Shown here in pieces: positions 6,507-13,731 of a stretch of 13,731 nucleotides of DNA. The notes under the pieces were generated by a model, which ran no database searches, was not told the DNA's origin, and saw only the letters and a list, made by a program, of their open reading frames with translations. The position numbers and the translations under genes are program-made. Position 1 is the stretch's first letter, and every line of letters starts with the position of its first letter. This stretch comes from UBA4722 sp041690995 (GTDB lineage Bacteria > Pseudomonadota > Gammaproteobacteria > DSM-16500), in contig JBEPVM010000046.1 in the NCBI GenBank assembly GCA_041690995.1, positions 1-13,731 on the forward strand, given 5' to 3'.

Positions 6507-7481
6507 ATGCAAGAAATTGAAAAAATTTGCGCCTTAGGGCGTGCGGTGATTGAAGCAGAAGCCCGTGCGGTTGATGGGCTTGTGGATCGCATCGACCATC
6601 AATTTGGCACAGCGTGCTTACGCCTTCTTGCCTGTGAAGGCCGTATTATTGTGATAGGCATGGGAAAATCAGGTCATATCGCTAGAAAAATAGCAGCCAC
6701 GTTTGCAAGTACGGGCAGCCCTGCGTTTTTTGTTCACCCCGGTGAAGCGAGGCACGGTGACTGTGGCATGATTACATCGAAAGATGCAGTACTCATGATT
6801 TCTTATTCAGGCGAAACGGATGAAATCATCGCTATTTTACCTTTTATTAAGCGATTAAATATTTTGTTAATTACATTAACAGGAAATCCACAATCCACGC
6901 TGGCTAAAGCCGCTACCATTAATATTGATGTCAGTGTTTCAAAAGAAGCGTGTCCTCTGGGGCTTGCGCCCACATCTAGTACGACTGCAGCGCTTGTAAT
7001 GGGCGATGCTTTAGCAATTTCTTTACTTGAAAAACGCGGATTTACAGCAAAAGATTTTGCGATGTCCCATCCAGGAGGTGCGCTCGGCCGAAAACTATTG
7101 TTGCGCGTAGTTGATATTATGCATACGGATAGCGCTATACCTAAAGTGGATTATAATGCATTATTAAAAACAGCATTAATCGAAATGACCCAGAAAAAAT
7201 TAGGCATGACAACGATTGTTGATGCAGATAATCAATTAGCAGGTATTTTTACGGATGGTGACATACGTCGAATTTTTGATAAAGAGATCGATATTCATAA
7301 TACCTACATTCACGAAGTGATGATAAAAAATCCAAAAGTAATCAGCGCAGATGCTTTAGTTGCCGAAGCTGTTCATTTGATGGAAAATTTCAAGATCACA
7401 TCATTAGTAGTTAAAAATGAAAAAAATCATCCTGTGGGGGTGATACATATGCACGATATTTTGCGTGCAAAAATACTATAA
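6507..7481 (+). CDS. kdsD: D-arabinose-5-phosphate isomerase
   Basis: Converts D-ribulose 5-phosphate to D-arabinose 5-phosphate, the first step to Kdo of the LPS inner core. The 324 residues (E. coli KdsD 328) comprise an N-terminal SIS domain (about 35-170) with GMGKSGHIARK, FFVHPGEARHGD, the SYSGETDEI phosphate-binding loop and the KEACPLGLAPTSSTT segment, then SHPGGALGRKLLLRV and two CBS domains (about 204-262 and 268-324, the first ending IFTDGDIRRIF, the second ending GVIHMHDILR). The start has GGGGGAGG about 9 bases upstream, within the flank of the repeat element. First gene of the plus-strand operon, divergent from mlaF as in E. coli, but without yrbG in between. Confidence 0.95.
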   Translation: MQEIEKICALGRAVIEAEARAVDGLVDRIDHQFGTACLRLLACEGRIIVIGMGKSGHIARKIAATFASTGSPAFFVHPGEARHGDCGMITSKDAVLMISYSGETDEIIAILPFIKRLNILLITLTGNPQSTLAKAATINIDVSVSKEACPLGLAPTSSTTAALVMGDALAISLLEKRGFTAKDFAMSHPGGALGRKLLLRVVDIMHTDSAIPKVDYNALLKTALIEMTQKKLGMTTIVDADNQLAGIFTDGDIRRIFDKEIDIHNTYIHEVMIKNPKVISADALVAEAVHLMENFKITSLVVKNEKNHPVGVIHMHDILRAKIL

Positions 7482-7496
7482 AGAGAAGGAATTTTT

Positions 7497-8027
7497 ATGG
7501 AAACAGAATTATTAATGCAAAAAGCAAAAAAAATTCGCCTGGCAGCGTTTGACGTGGATGGCGTACTCACTGCAGGTGGTATGCTGTATGGCGAAGAAGG
7601 TATTGAAAGCAAGCATTTTCATGTGCATGACGGACAAGGTATAAAATTTTTAAAACAAACAGGGGTTGAAGTGGCTATTATCACGGCTTGTAAATCAGTC
7701 ATGGTTGAACGCCGTATGGAAGACTTAGGTATCAAGTATGTCTATCAAGGCCAGTTAAGTAAATTATCAGCCTATGAAGACCTTAAACAAAAATCGCAAT
7801 TCAGCGATGAAGAAATAGCCTATACAGGGGATGATTTGCCTGACCTTCCCATACTGAAACGTGTCGGTTTTGCGATTACAGTACCGAATGCTTCAAAGAT
7901 TATGCAAGAACATGCGCATTGGACGACAACTCATCGTGGGGGGCAGGGTGCGGTACGTGAAATATGTGATTTCATTATGCAGGCCCAAGGCACTTATCAA
8001 TCTATAGTTGATTCTTATCTCGAGTGA
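7497..8027 (+). CDS. kdsC: 3-deoxy-D-manno-octulosonate 8-phosphate phosphatase
   Basis: HAD-superfamily phosphatase that removes phosphate from Kdo-8-phosphate to give Kdo, two steps after KdsD. The 176-residue protein shows the nucleophile motif FDVDGVLT (D19, D21), the VHDGQGIKFLK segment, motif II Thr63, Lys89 in QGQLSKL, and the metal-binding motif GDDLPD (D112, D113, D116). The C-terminal HRGGQGAVREICDFIM is typical of tetrameric KdsC. Unusually, residues 62-65 read ITAC where relatives such as E. coli have ITGR. A GAGAAGGA ribosome-binding site precedes the ATG; it lies 15 bases after kdsD and is followed at once by lptC. Confidence 0.94.
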   Translation: METELLMQKAKKIRLAAFDVDGVLTAGGMLYGEEGIESKHFHVHDGQGIKFLKQTGVEVAIITACKSVMVERRMEDLGIKYVYQGQLSKLSAYEDLKQKSQFSDEEIAYTGDDLPDLPILKRVGFAITVPNASKIMQEHAHWTTTHRGGQGAVREICDFIMQAQGTYQSIVDSYLE

Positions 8028-8035
8028 GGGTTATT

Positions 8036-8614
8036 TTGTTTATTATGTCGCTAAAAAATTCAATGATGAGTTTTTTATTTGTCTTAGCGCTTGGACTAAG
8101 TATTTGGTCCATTTTTATTGCTAAACAATCTCACATAACATCATTGACAGATGCAAATCATCGGCCAGATGCGTTTATGGAAGACGTGATTGCTATTATT
8201 ATTAATAAACAAGGCAACCCTTCTTTGAGAATTGAAGCGCCTAAGATGGTACACTATGCAGATAATGATAGAACTGATATTACTACACCGCATTTAATGT
8301 TATATAGGCAATCACCTGAACCTTGGCATATCAATTCAAATTATGCAAAAGCAACGCAAGGTTTAACCGAAGTGTTTTTTTGGAGTAATGTCGTTATTCA
8401 TCATTTACATGATGTAGCTAATCCGACAACGGATATGACGACACCTACACTTACCGTATTTCCCGATCAGCAAATTGCTAAAACGAACGATACTATCACG
8501 GTTGTTCAACCGAATACGACTATTCACGGCGTGGGTATGTTAGCAAACCTAAACGAGGGTACAGTGCAATTGTTCTCTCAAGCACGGGGAGAATATGTTC
8601 CTGACGCTTCTTAG
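8036..8614 (+). CDS. lptC: LPS export protein, periplasmic bridge component
   Basis: Inner-membrane anchored LptC links the LptB2FG extractor to the LptA bridge and passes LPS across the periplasm. One N-terminal helix (SFLFVLALGLSIWSIFIA) is followed by a beta-rich domain of the LptC/OstA family, with weak but recognisable features (IEAPKMVHYADNDRTDITTPHLMLY; TTDMTTPTLTVFPDQQIAKTNDTITV). About 190 residues, as in E. coli. The start is uncertain: TTG at 8036 has GAGGG 5 bases upstream, ATG at 8045 is 14 bases from it, and GTG at 8024 overlaps the kdsC stop but has no ribosome-binding site. The 3' end overlaps lptA by 20 bases. Position and topology support the call more than sequence identity does. 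Confidence 0.88.
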   Translation: MFIMSLKNSMMSFLFVLALGLSIWSIFIAKQSHITSLTDANHRPDAFMEDVIAIIINKQGNPSLRIEAPKMVHYADNDRTDITTPHLMLYRQSPEPWHINSNYAKATQGLTEVFFWSNVVIHHLHDVANPTTDMTTPTLTVFPDQQIAKTNDTITVVQPNTTIHGVGMLANLNEGTVQLFSQARGEYVPDAS

Positions 8615-9110
8615 ATTTTCTTATCTTAGTAGTATTCTATTTTTAATGTTATTTTCTGCTCTAGCATGTTCTTTGCCAAAAGAGAGTGACAAGCCATTTA
8701 GCATCATCGCGAATACGTCTGTATTTAACTATAAAACAGGTATAGATATTTACGAAGGTGACGTGAAGATAGATCAAGGCACAACACATCTTACGGCGGA
8801 TCGTTTGATTACAAAAAAAAACAAACAACATAAAATAATACTCGCAACAGCCCTGGGAATTAAAAAACTGGCAGAATACACGACTGTGCCTTCGGCAGGT
8901 GACCCTTTATTATATGCAAAAGCGAGGATTATTAAATTTTATCCTATCACTTCTATAGTGATTTTGGAAAAAGATGTGGTTGTCACGCAAAAAGGAAATA
9001 GTTTTCACGGTCCACTGATTATTTACAATATAAAAGATCAAGTGGTCACCGCGCCTGCGTCTAAAAATGGCCGCGCGACAATTGTGATTGAACCTGAGCA
9101 GTTGAGTTGA
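8595..9110 (+). CDS. lptA: LPS transport periplasmic protein
   Basis: Forms the periplasmic filament that carries LPS from LptC to LptD. The 171-residue precursor has a signal peptide (hydrophobic 5-24, cleavage near ALA-C25) and an OstA-type beta-jellyroll domain: FSIIANTSVFNYKTGIDIYEGDVKIDQGTTHLTADRLI is the family hallmark, with the later YAKARIIKFYPITSIVILEKDVVVTQKGNSFHGPLIIYNIKDQVVTA strand repeat. A GGGGAGA ribosome-binding site precedes the ATG. It overlaps lptC by 20 bases. The usual next gene, lptB, is displaced by about 2.4 kb because an opposite-strand gene sits in between. The segment 9111-9164 to the convergent gene shows no clear terminator. Confidence 0.92.
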   Translation: MFLTLLRFSYLSSILFLMLFSALACSLPKESDKPFSIIANTSVFNYKTGIDIYEGDVKIDQGTTHLTADRLITKKNKQHKIILATALGIKKLAEYTTVPSAGDPLLYAKARIIKFYPITSIVILEKDVVVTQKGNSFHGPLIIYNIKDQVVTAPASKNGRATIVIEPEQLS

Positions 9111-9164
9111 CAAGGGAGATAATTTTGCGCCAGCCACTATTGTAGAAGAACATTTTAATTTAAG

Positions 9165-11378
9165 CTAATGTGTAGAGTCATGGCATGGTGCTGTTTGACT
9201 ACGTGGAGGGGTTTCCCTTGTTCTCTGGAAGTCGTTAATAACGCCACGATGAAACAGTGTAGGATCTATTTGTAACGGTTTTACTGACAATATTTTAGGA
9301 TGATGTCTGTCGACAGGGTAGTGGACTGGAGAGACTGAGTTCCTGCCAAGTATAGCAGATTTCTCTTCTTGATCGAATGTTACACTATTAATATCAAGCG
9401 ATGATAAATTTGATATTGATAATGTTTCAAAAACTGAGGTAGTTGAGCCTGCAGAGCTTGTGCGCGACCCATCTTTACCTAATGTTGAGGAGATGCTACT
9501 TCTACGCGATGATGGATTTGATAGGTTTTCTTCAAGATGATGGGCAGAGCTTGCAGGTAGATTATCCTCCTTGCTAGCCTGACTATTTTGTTGCATAGCT
9601 GCTGGTGATAAAGCTTGTGAAACAACACCGTTCCTTGCAACACGATCTAAATTAGCAAGTAACTGGTCAAACGAATTATAAACAAGTGATGTTTCTCTCC
9701 CCAGATCATTTTCTACAGACCAATTTCTGACATGCCTCAGCCACTCGCTATCATTAAGACCAGATGCTGTTTGCAGAGTTTTCATTTCTTCTTTTTTAAG
9801 ATTGCCAAGTATCCGAATGATATCTTCTCCACTTACGTTTGATGTTAAGTCTTTTAATATTTCTGTCAATTTAAGACAATCCTTTACAGAGAGCGAAGCA
9901 GATCGTGATGGCAGCCATTCTGTTATTTTTTTACCTGCCATGATAAGACACTTGATAGCAGCAAACAGAAGTATCGATGTTACTATTACAGTATTTACCG
10001 ATACGAGAGCAATAGCACCTATACCTGCACTCCAGGATGCGATTACGATAGGGGAGGAAAGAATAGCTGGAGCAACAATATAATAAGCGAGTATGCCTGC
10101 AACGGCTAGCTGGGGTACATTTGACTTTAAAGAACCAAGCAACCGCAATCCTAATTTTTTCCAGTCAGGTAACCTCCAAAGTCTGCCACATAATCCTCCG
10201 TAAAAAAAACCGCCTAGCATTACAAAAAGAGAACCTATGAATTGAAACGTTTCTATAATAGCTTTTTTTATTAAATTCTGACTTATTTCAGAGGAGAATA
10301 ACCAGCTCGTTAGACAGGGATAAGCCACAGGGTTGGCGCTTACTAATAAGGGACAAAAATAAATAATTGCCATGCCTATACAAATTAAGACAGCAATGAC
10401 AAGAACCCGAGTTATTTTCGCGGAGCTGGCATTAACTTTCTCCTCCATTTTTTTTAGCGATAGATATTTTAACTTTTTTAAGTTAGGTTCTTCCCAATTC
10501 TTATCCTTCAATATTTTCAAAGATTCTTCATTTTTAGCATGTTCTTTCCTTGCAAAAAAGTAATCATGGCCTATATCAGATATAAATCCTGCTATTTGGA
10601 TGGCGAAATATAGTAGTGGGAGTCCTGCTTGCAAAAAACATAGCCCAACTCCATTTGCCACAAGCCATACTAACGCATTCGACATGCAATCTCTAAATTG
10701 ATCATCATTTTTTATTTCATTAAAACGATTCCACTTGAACCTTGCTTTGGTTGCTTTTAGTTTAAGATACCATTTTCTGAGCCATGGTTCACCTTGATAA
10801 GTTTGAGCATCTTCTTGTGTTTCAGGTCGAAATGAATAATAGAAAAGCTTCCAGAGGCAGACAATAATTTCAAGGCTGTAAGACAATTGAAGGAAACTCA
10901 AACTGGCAGGAAACATACTTGCTATATTAGTATTATTGTTTGCCTTATTATGGATAGGAAAATCAGGAGAAAGACAAAGTTGACGACTGCCTCGAACCAT
11001 AATACCCAAACGGAAAGTAGTAAACCAGCTAAGCCAAAAAAGAGCATTATCAAATAAGCTTTCTGGCGGTTCCATACAAAAATAGTGAGCTAAATAAAAT
11101 TCTGCTTTTTGCTCGTCTACTACTTCAACATTTTCCCCATCTCTATATTCCAAGAACAATGTTAATGCCAGAGCTTGTTTTTCTTCTCTAAGAGTTGTTT
11201 CAGAAATCGGTTCTTCCCCCGCTTCTGTAGCTGCTGGAAGATCCTTTTTTTCTATGCTTTTTAAAGTGGAAAATAAAATCTCGGCTTCTTTTACTGCACG
11301 AGATTTACATTTAACTTCTTGATTATACCCTTGTTTTGTCTCTATATCCCCTGCTGTTATTGCGCTCGCTTGCGTCAT
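9165..11378 (-). CDS. Large multi-pass membrane protein with Ser-rich tail, inserted in the lpt cluster; family unknown
   Basis: A 737-residue protein that I do not recognise. The first 105 residues are hydrophilic and Glu/Lys-rich. Hydrophobic segments follow at about 109-127, 155-181, 232-268 (probably two helices), 322-346, 374-396, 421-446 and 449-480, with a basic Lys-rich loop at 275-315. Residues 490-580 look helical and soluble. From about 585 to the end the protein is Ser/Thr/Asn-rich and probably disordered, including RRSSISSTL, SRTSSAGSTTS and a proline-containing tail. No enzyme motif is visible. No strong ribosome-binding site is seen, but a good promoter lies about 32 bases upstream. 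It is convergent with lptA and divergent from lptB, splitting a normally contiguous operon, which suggests acquisition after that operon formed. A host-directed membrane effector is possible in a Legionellales bacterium, but nothing in the sequence proves secretion. Confidence 0.83.
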   Translation of the reverse strand: MTQASAITAGDIETKQGYNQEVKCKSRAVKEAEILFSTLKSIEKKDLPAATEAGEEPISETTLREEKQALALTLFLEYRDGENVEVVDEQKAEFYLAHYFCMEPPESLFDNALFWLSWFTTFRLGIMVRGSRQLCLSPDFPIHNKANNNTNIASMFPASLSFLQLSYSLEIIVCLWKLFYYSFRPETQEDAQTYQGEPWLRKWYLKLKATKARFKWNRFNEIKNDDQFRDCMSNALVWLVANGVGLCFLQAGLPLLYFAIQIAGFISDIGHDYFFARKEHAKNEESLKILKDKNWEEPNLKKLKYLSLKKMEEKVNASSAKITRVLVIAVLICIGMAIIYFCPLLVSANPVAYPCLTSWLFSSEISQNLIKKAIIETFQFIGSLFVMLGGFFYGGLCGRLWRLPDWKKLGLRLLGSLKSNVPQLAVAGILAYYIVAPAILSSPIVIASWSAGIGAIALVSVNTVIVTSILLFAAIKCLIMAGKKITEWLPSRSASLSVKDCLKLTEILKDLTSNVSGEDIIRILGNLKKEEMKTLQTASGLNDSEWLRHVRNWSVENDLGRETSLVYNSFDQLLANLDRVARNGVVSQALSPAAMQQNSQASKEDNLPASSAHHLEENLSNPSSRRSSISSTLGKDGSRTSSAGSTTSVFETLSISNLSSLDINSVTFDQEEKSAILGRNSVSPVHYPVDRHHPKILSVKPLQIDPTLFHRGVINDFQRTRETPPRSQTAPCHDSTH

Positions 11379-11409
11379 ACTATGCCATTATGGATAAGTG
11401 GGTAAATGA

Positions 11410-11437
11410 ATTATACATAAAAAGGCATCCCTTACAA
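11410..11437 (-). promoter_or_regulatory. Predicted promoter of the 737-aa membrane protein gene
   Basis: On the minus strand TTGTAA (11437-11432), 16 bases, then a perfect TATAAT (11415-11410). Transcription would start near 11403, giving a leader of about 25 bases before the ATG at 11378. No Fur-like palindrome is present here, unlike the 641-aa gene. Confidence 0.65.
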
Positions 11438-11464
11438 GGGGTAGTTTCTCTTCTTTTAATAATC

Positions 11465-11494
11465 TTGGCTAAAAGCATCTCATCTTGCTATTAT
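11465..11494 (+). promoter_or_regulatory. Predicted private promoter of lptB
   Basis: TTGGCT (11465-11470), 18 bases, then TATTAT (11489-11494) preceded by TGC, an extended -10. The start would be near 11501, about 55 bases before the lptB ATG. Such a promoter would be needed because the opposite-strand gene separates lptB from lptCA. Confidence 0.5.
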
Positions 11495-11556
11495 CTAACA
11501 TCAATTTGGGCGTTTTTACTCCAAGATTATTATTATTCTCAAGAGCTATATTGAAT

Positions 11557-12288
11557 ATGTTAGGTGTTACAAAAATCAGTAAGCAATATCAATCTCGTGA
11601 TGTTGTCAAAAATGTTTCATTGCATGTCAATCAAGGTGAAATTGTAGGTTTGCTAGGGCCTAATGGGGCGGGTAAAACCACTTCTTTTTATATGATTGTC
11701 GGCTTGATTCGTTGTACACAGGGTGAGATTTTTTTAGATGGGCAAGATATTACATCATTACCAATTCATATCAGAGCTAAATTGGGCATGAGTTATTTGC
11801 CGCAAGAAGCTTCTATATTCCGTAAGCTCACCGTCGCTGATAATATTCTTGCCATTTTAGAATTACGTACAGACCTCAGTAAAATACAACGCCAGGAACA
11901 GCTTGAGCATCTATTGCGAGAGTTCAATCTTGATTATATCCGTGATACACTCGGCATCAGTTTATCGGGCGGTGAACGCCGTCGTGTGGAAATTGCTCGT
12001 GCGCTTGCCACAGAACCCAAATTTATTTTATTAGATGAACCGTTTGCAGGGATTGATCCTATTTCTGTGATGGATGTCAAAAAAATTATTATGCATTTAT
12101 GTCAACGTAACATAGGTGTTTTGATTACAGATCATAATGTGCGTGAAACTTTAGATATTTGTCAACGTGCTTATATAGTTAATCAAGGTGAAATTATTTG
12201 TGACGGCACCCCCGATATTATTTTGGCAAATAAACAAGTACGAGCTGTTTATTTAGGCGAGGATTTTACAATGGAAACGAGAGAATAA
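11557..12288 (+). CDS. lptB: LPS export ABC transporter ATPase
   Basis: Cytoplasmic ATPase dimer of LptB2FG, which extracts LPS from the inner membrane and pushes it along LptC-LptA-LptD. The 243-residue protein has Walker A GPNGAGKTT (34-42), Q-loop Gln83, signature LSGGERRR (136-143), Walker B FILLDE (156-161), switch His193, and the C-terminal YLGEDF that marks LptB. The start at 11557 matches the E. coli length (241) and alignment; TTG at 11551 with AAGAG 5 bases upstream is an alternative. The frame is open back to 11485, but that would begin before the predicted transcription start. It is followed after 4 bases by the MFS gene; rpoN, the usual neighbour, is not here. Confidence 0.95.
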   Translation: MLGVTKISKQYQSRDVVKNVSLHVNQGEIVGLLGPNGAGKTTSFYMIVGLIRCTQGEIFLDGQDITSLPIHIRAKLGMSYLPQEASIFRKLTVADNILAILELRTDLSKIQRQEQLEHLLREFNLDYIRDTLGISLSGGERRRVEIARALATEPKFILLDEPFAGIDPISVMDVKKIIMHLCQRNIGVLITDHNVRETLDICQRAYIVNQGEIICDGTPDIILANKQVRAVYLGEDFTMETRE

Positions 12289-12292
12289 AAAC

Positions 12293-13546
12293 ATGTCCAT
12301 CACAAAAATAAGTACGTGGGCAGTACGCCCTTTTTATCCATGGCTAGTCATCATTCTCTGCGCGATTTTTGCATTTTATAAATATATACTACAAGTTTCG
12401 CCTAGCGTGATGACCCATGATTTAATGAACCAGTTTCATGTGAATGGAGCAGGGTTAGGGAACTTGGCTGCAACTTATTTTTATGCTTATTTGGTTGCAC
12501 AATTATTCGCAGGACCTCTACTGGATCGCTATAGTCCTCGTTATATTTTGACCCTGAGCATCGGTGTTTGTGGTATTGCAGCTATTATATTTGCTAATAC
12601 ACAAACACTCATGACAGCAGCCTGTGCGCGAGCTTTAATGGGGGTTGGCACGGCATTTGCTATTGTAGGCTATATGAAAATGTCAGCGCTTTGGTTTAAG
12701 CCCAATCAAGTAGCTTTTGTGGATGGTTTTGCAGGGACTGCCGCTATGATCGGTGCAATGTGCGGTCAAATTCCATTGGCCATGCTGGTTTCCTGCACCA
12801 ATTGGCGTACTAGCTTAATCTATTGCGGTGTATTAGGTTTAGCATTGGCTATTATATTTTTAAGCGTAGTGAAAGATAAAGAAATGGCTAAATCAGTTAA
12901 ACATACCATGGTTCAATTATCAGATGTGACTGCCGTCTTAAAAAATAAAAAGAATTGGCTACTCATGCTGTTCAGTGGTTTTGCATTTACACCCGTAGCA
13001 GTATTAGGTGGTTTATGGGGCAATCCTTTTTTTGAAGTCGCGCATCATTTAACACCGACACAGGCAGCCTCTTTTACATCGTGTATTTTTTTAGGGTTTG
13101 CAGTAGGTGGGCCATTGTTAGGTTATTTTGCAGACGACATGCGACAACGTATTAATATTACTTTAATGGGTACGGGGTTAGCTTTTATCACGCTGCTCTT
13201 GATTATTTATGTCCCAAGTTTGCCCTTGTGGCTTTGTAGCGTGATACTTTTTTTATTTGGCTTAGGGCTAGGTTCTTATATGTCTTGTTTTGCATTGGCC
13301 AAAGAATTAAATTTAAGCGGGCTTGCAGGTACGATTGTGGCTTTAATCAATACCGGTGATGCATTATTAGGTTCTTTTACGGAACCCACTATTGGTAAGC
13401 TATTAGATTTTTTTTGGCAGGGGAAAATAGTGAATGGAGTCCATTATTTTTCAACGCGAGATTTTCAACTTGCGTTGTCACTACTGCCTGTTTATTTGCT
13501 ACTCGCTTTGGGATGCTTGCTGATTTTAAGACGCATGAAGTTTTAG
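12293..13546 (+). CDS. Major facilitator superfamily transporter
   Basis: A 417-residue, about 12-helix transporter. The segment YKYILQVSPSVMTHDL in and after helix 1 is typical of the MFS group common in Legionella and Coxiella. GPLLDRYSPR (74-83) between helices 2 and 3 matches MFS motif A, and RALMGVGTAFAIVGYMKMSALWF in helices 4-5 matches the family pattern. A weaker second motif A, GPLLGYFADDMRQR, begins the second half, as expected. The central loop (about 192-216) is charged. The substrate cannot be told from the sequence; an organic anion, amino acid or sugar derivative is possible. It lies 4 bases after lptB, so it is probably co-transcribed. Confidence 0.9.
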   Translation: MSITKISTWAVRPFYPWLVIILCAIFAFYKYILQVSPSVMTHDLMNQFHVNGAGLGNLAATYFYAYLVAQLFAGPLLDRYSPRYILTLSIGVCGIAAIIFANTQTLMTAACARALMGVGTAFAIVGYMKMSALWFKPNQVAFVDGFAGTAAMIGAMCGQIPLAMLVSCTNWRTSLIYCGVLGLALAIIFLSVVKDKEMAKSVKHTMVQLSDVTAVLKNKKNWLLMLFSGFAFTPVAVLGGLWGNPFFEVAHHLTPTQAASFTSCIFLGFAVGGPLLGYFADDMRQRINITLMGTGLAFITLLLIIYVPSLPLWLCSVILFLFGLGLGSYMSCFALAKELNLSGLAGTIVALINTGDALLGSFTEPTIGKLLDFFWQGKIVNGVHYFSTRDFQLALSLLPVYLLLALGCLLILRRMKF

Positions 13547-13680
13547 AGGGTAGGGTAGATTACAACGCAAAAAACGCGTCTAATGTATAGGGTGGGGGCA
13601 TCACTTATCACTTGCTCAAGGACATTAGCAGAGCCTGTCATCTCTATGCGTCAAGCTAAGAAAAAAATATAAAAAATGTA

Positions 13681-13695
13681 ATAGGTCACCCCTAT
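13681..13695 (-). terminator. Weak candidate terminator for a gene beyond the right edge
   Basis: ATAGG (13681-13685) and CCTAT (13691-13695) form a short stem. Read leftward on the minus strand it is followed by T-rich runs, as expected for an intrinsic terminator of a leftward gene outside the window. The stem is only 5 bp, so support is weak. The rest of 13547-13731 holds no gene; it contains a tandem ATCACTT duplication at 13600-13613 and AT-rich sequence, and no clear terminator for the MFS gene. Confidence 0.2.
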
Positions 13696-13731
13696 AAAAA
13701 CTTCTTGAAAAATTTTTAATAGGGTATATAT

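Noticed and set aside
6315..6512. N-terminal extension of mlaF up to a start at 6512
   Set aside because: The 66 extra residues are a Pro/Arg-rich translation of the hairpin repeat, are absent from E. coli MlaF, and lie across and upstream of the predicted mlaF promoter.
8259..8285. Fur-like GATAATGATA string inside lptC
   Set aside because: It has no second half-site and lies inside coding sequence, far from any promoter.
8595..8672. LptA as a lipoprotein because of Cys25 after the hydrophobic core
   Set aside because: The residues before the Cys (S-A-L-A) are a poor lipobox and fit signal peptidase I cleavage; LptA of known systems is soluble.
9111..9163. Short open frame after lptA reading DNFAPATIVEEHFNLS before a stop, as a possible relic of lptB or another gene
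   Set aside because: It has no start codon in frame and does not resemble the N-terminus of LptB; too short to support.

Overview
The window is an AT-rich stretch of a Gram-negative, LPS-making gammaproteobacterium. The protein families, the gene order and two large proteins of effector-like build suggest the Legionellales (Coxiella, Aquicella, Rickettsiella or Legionella relatives). That placement is inference, since no rRNA or other phylogenetic marker is present.

The core is two divergent envelope operons that meet at about 6315-6506. Leftward on the minus strand runs mlaF-mlaE-mlaD-mlaC-mlaB-pssA: the retrograde phospholipid transporter of the outer membrane, followed by phosphatidylserine synthase. 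The genes overlap by 1-20 bases or are closely spaced. Rightward on the plus strand runs kdsD-kdsC-lptC-lptA, then after an interruption lptB and an MFS transporter. These make Kdo and move LPS to the outer membrane. The mla/kds divergence is the arrangement known from E. coli, but yrbG is absent, pssA occupies the place after mlaB, and an MFS gene follows lptB instead of rpoN.

Two accessory genes are set into this core, both on the minus strand and both encoding large multi-pass membrane proteins of no family I recognise. One (641 aa, 418-2343) follows pssA and has a near-consensus sigma70 promoter overlapped by a 25-bp perfect palindrome of the Fur-box type. The other (737 aa, 9165-11378) sits between lptA and lptB. 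It splits the normally contiguous lptCAB genes, leaving lptB with its own predicted promoter.

The left edge holds the remains of a tandem duplication. At 297-332 there is a copy of the last 30 or so bases of pssA (27 of 30 identical over the best part). Next comes a second promoter with a second Fur-like palindrome (235-251), and then a 56-codon ORF (47-217) that resembles the N-terminus of the 641-aa protein and then stops. The duplicated unit was therefore probably '3' end of pssA + Fur-controlled promoter + membrane-protein gene', one copy of which has decayed. This iron-regulated membrane-protein family is the most novel content of the window.

No RNA genes, CRISPR arrays, transposase genes or clear strong terminators were seen.
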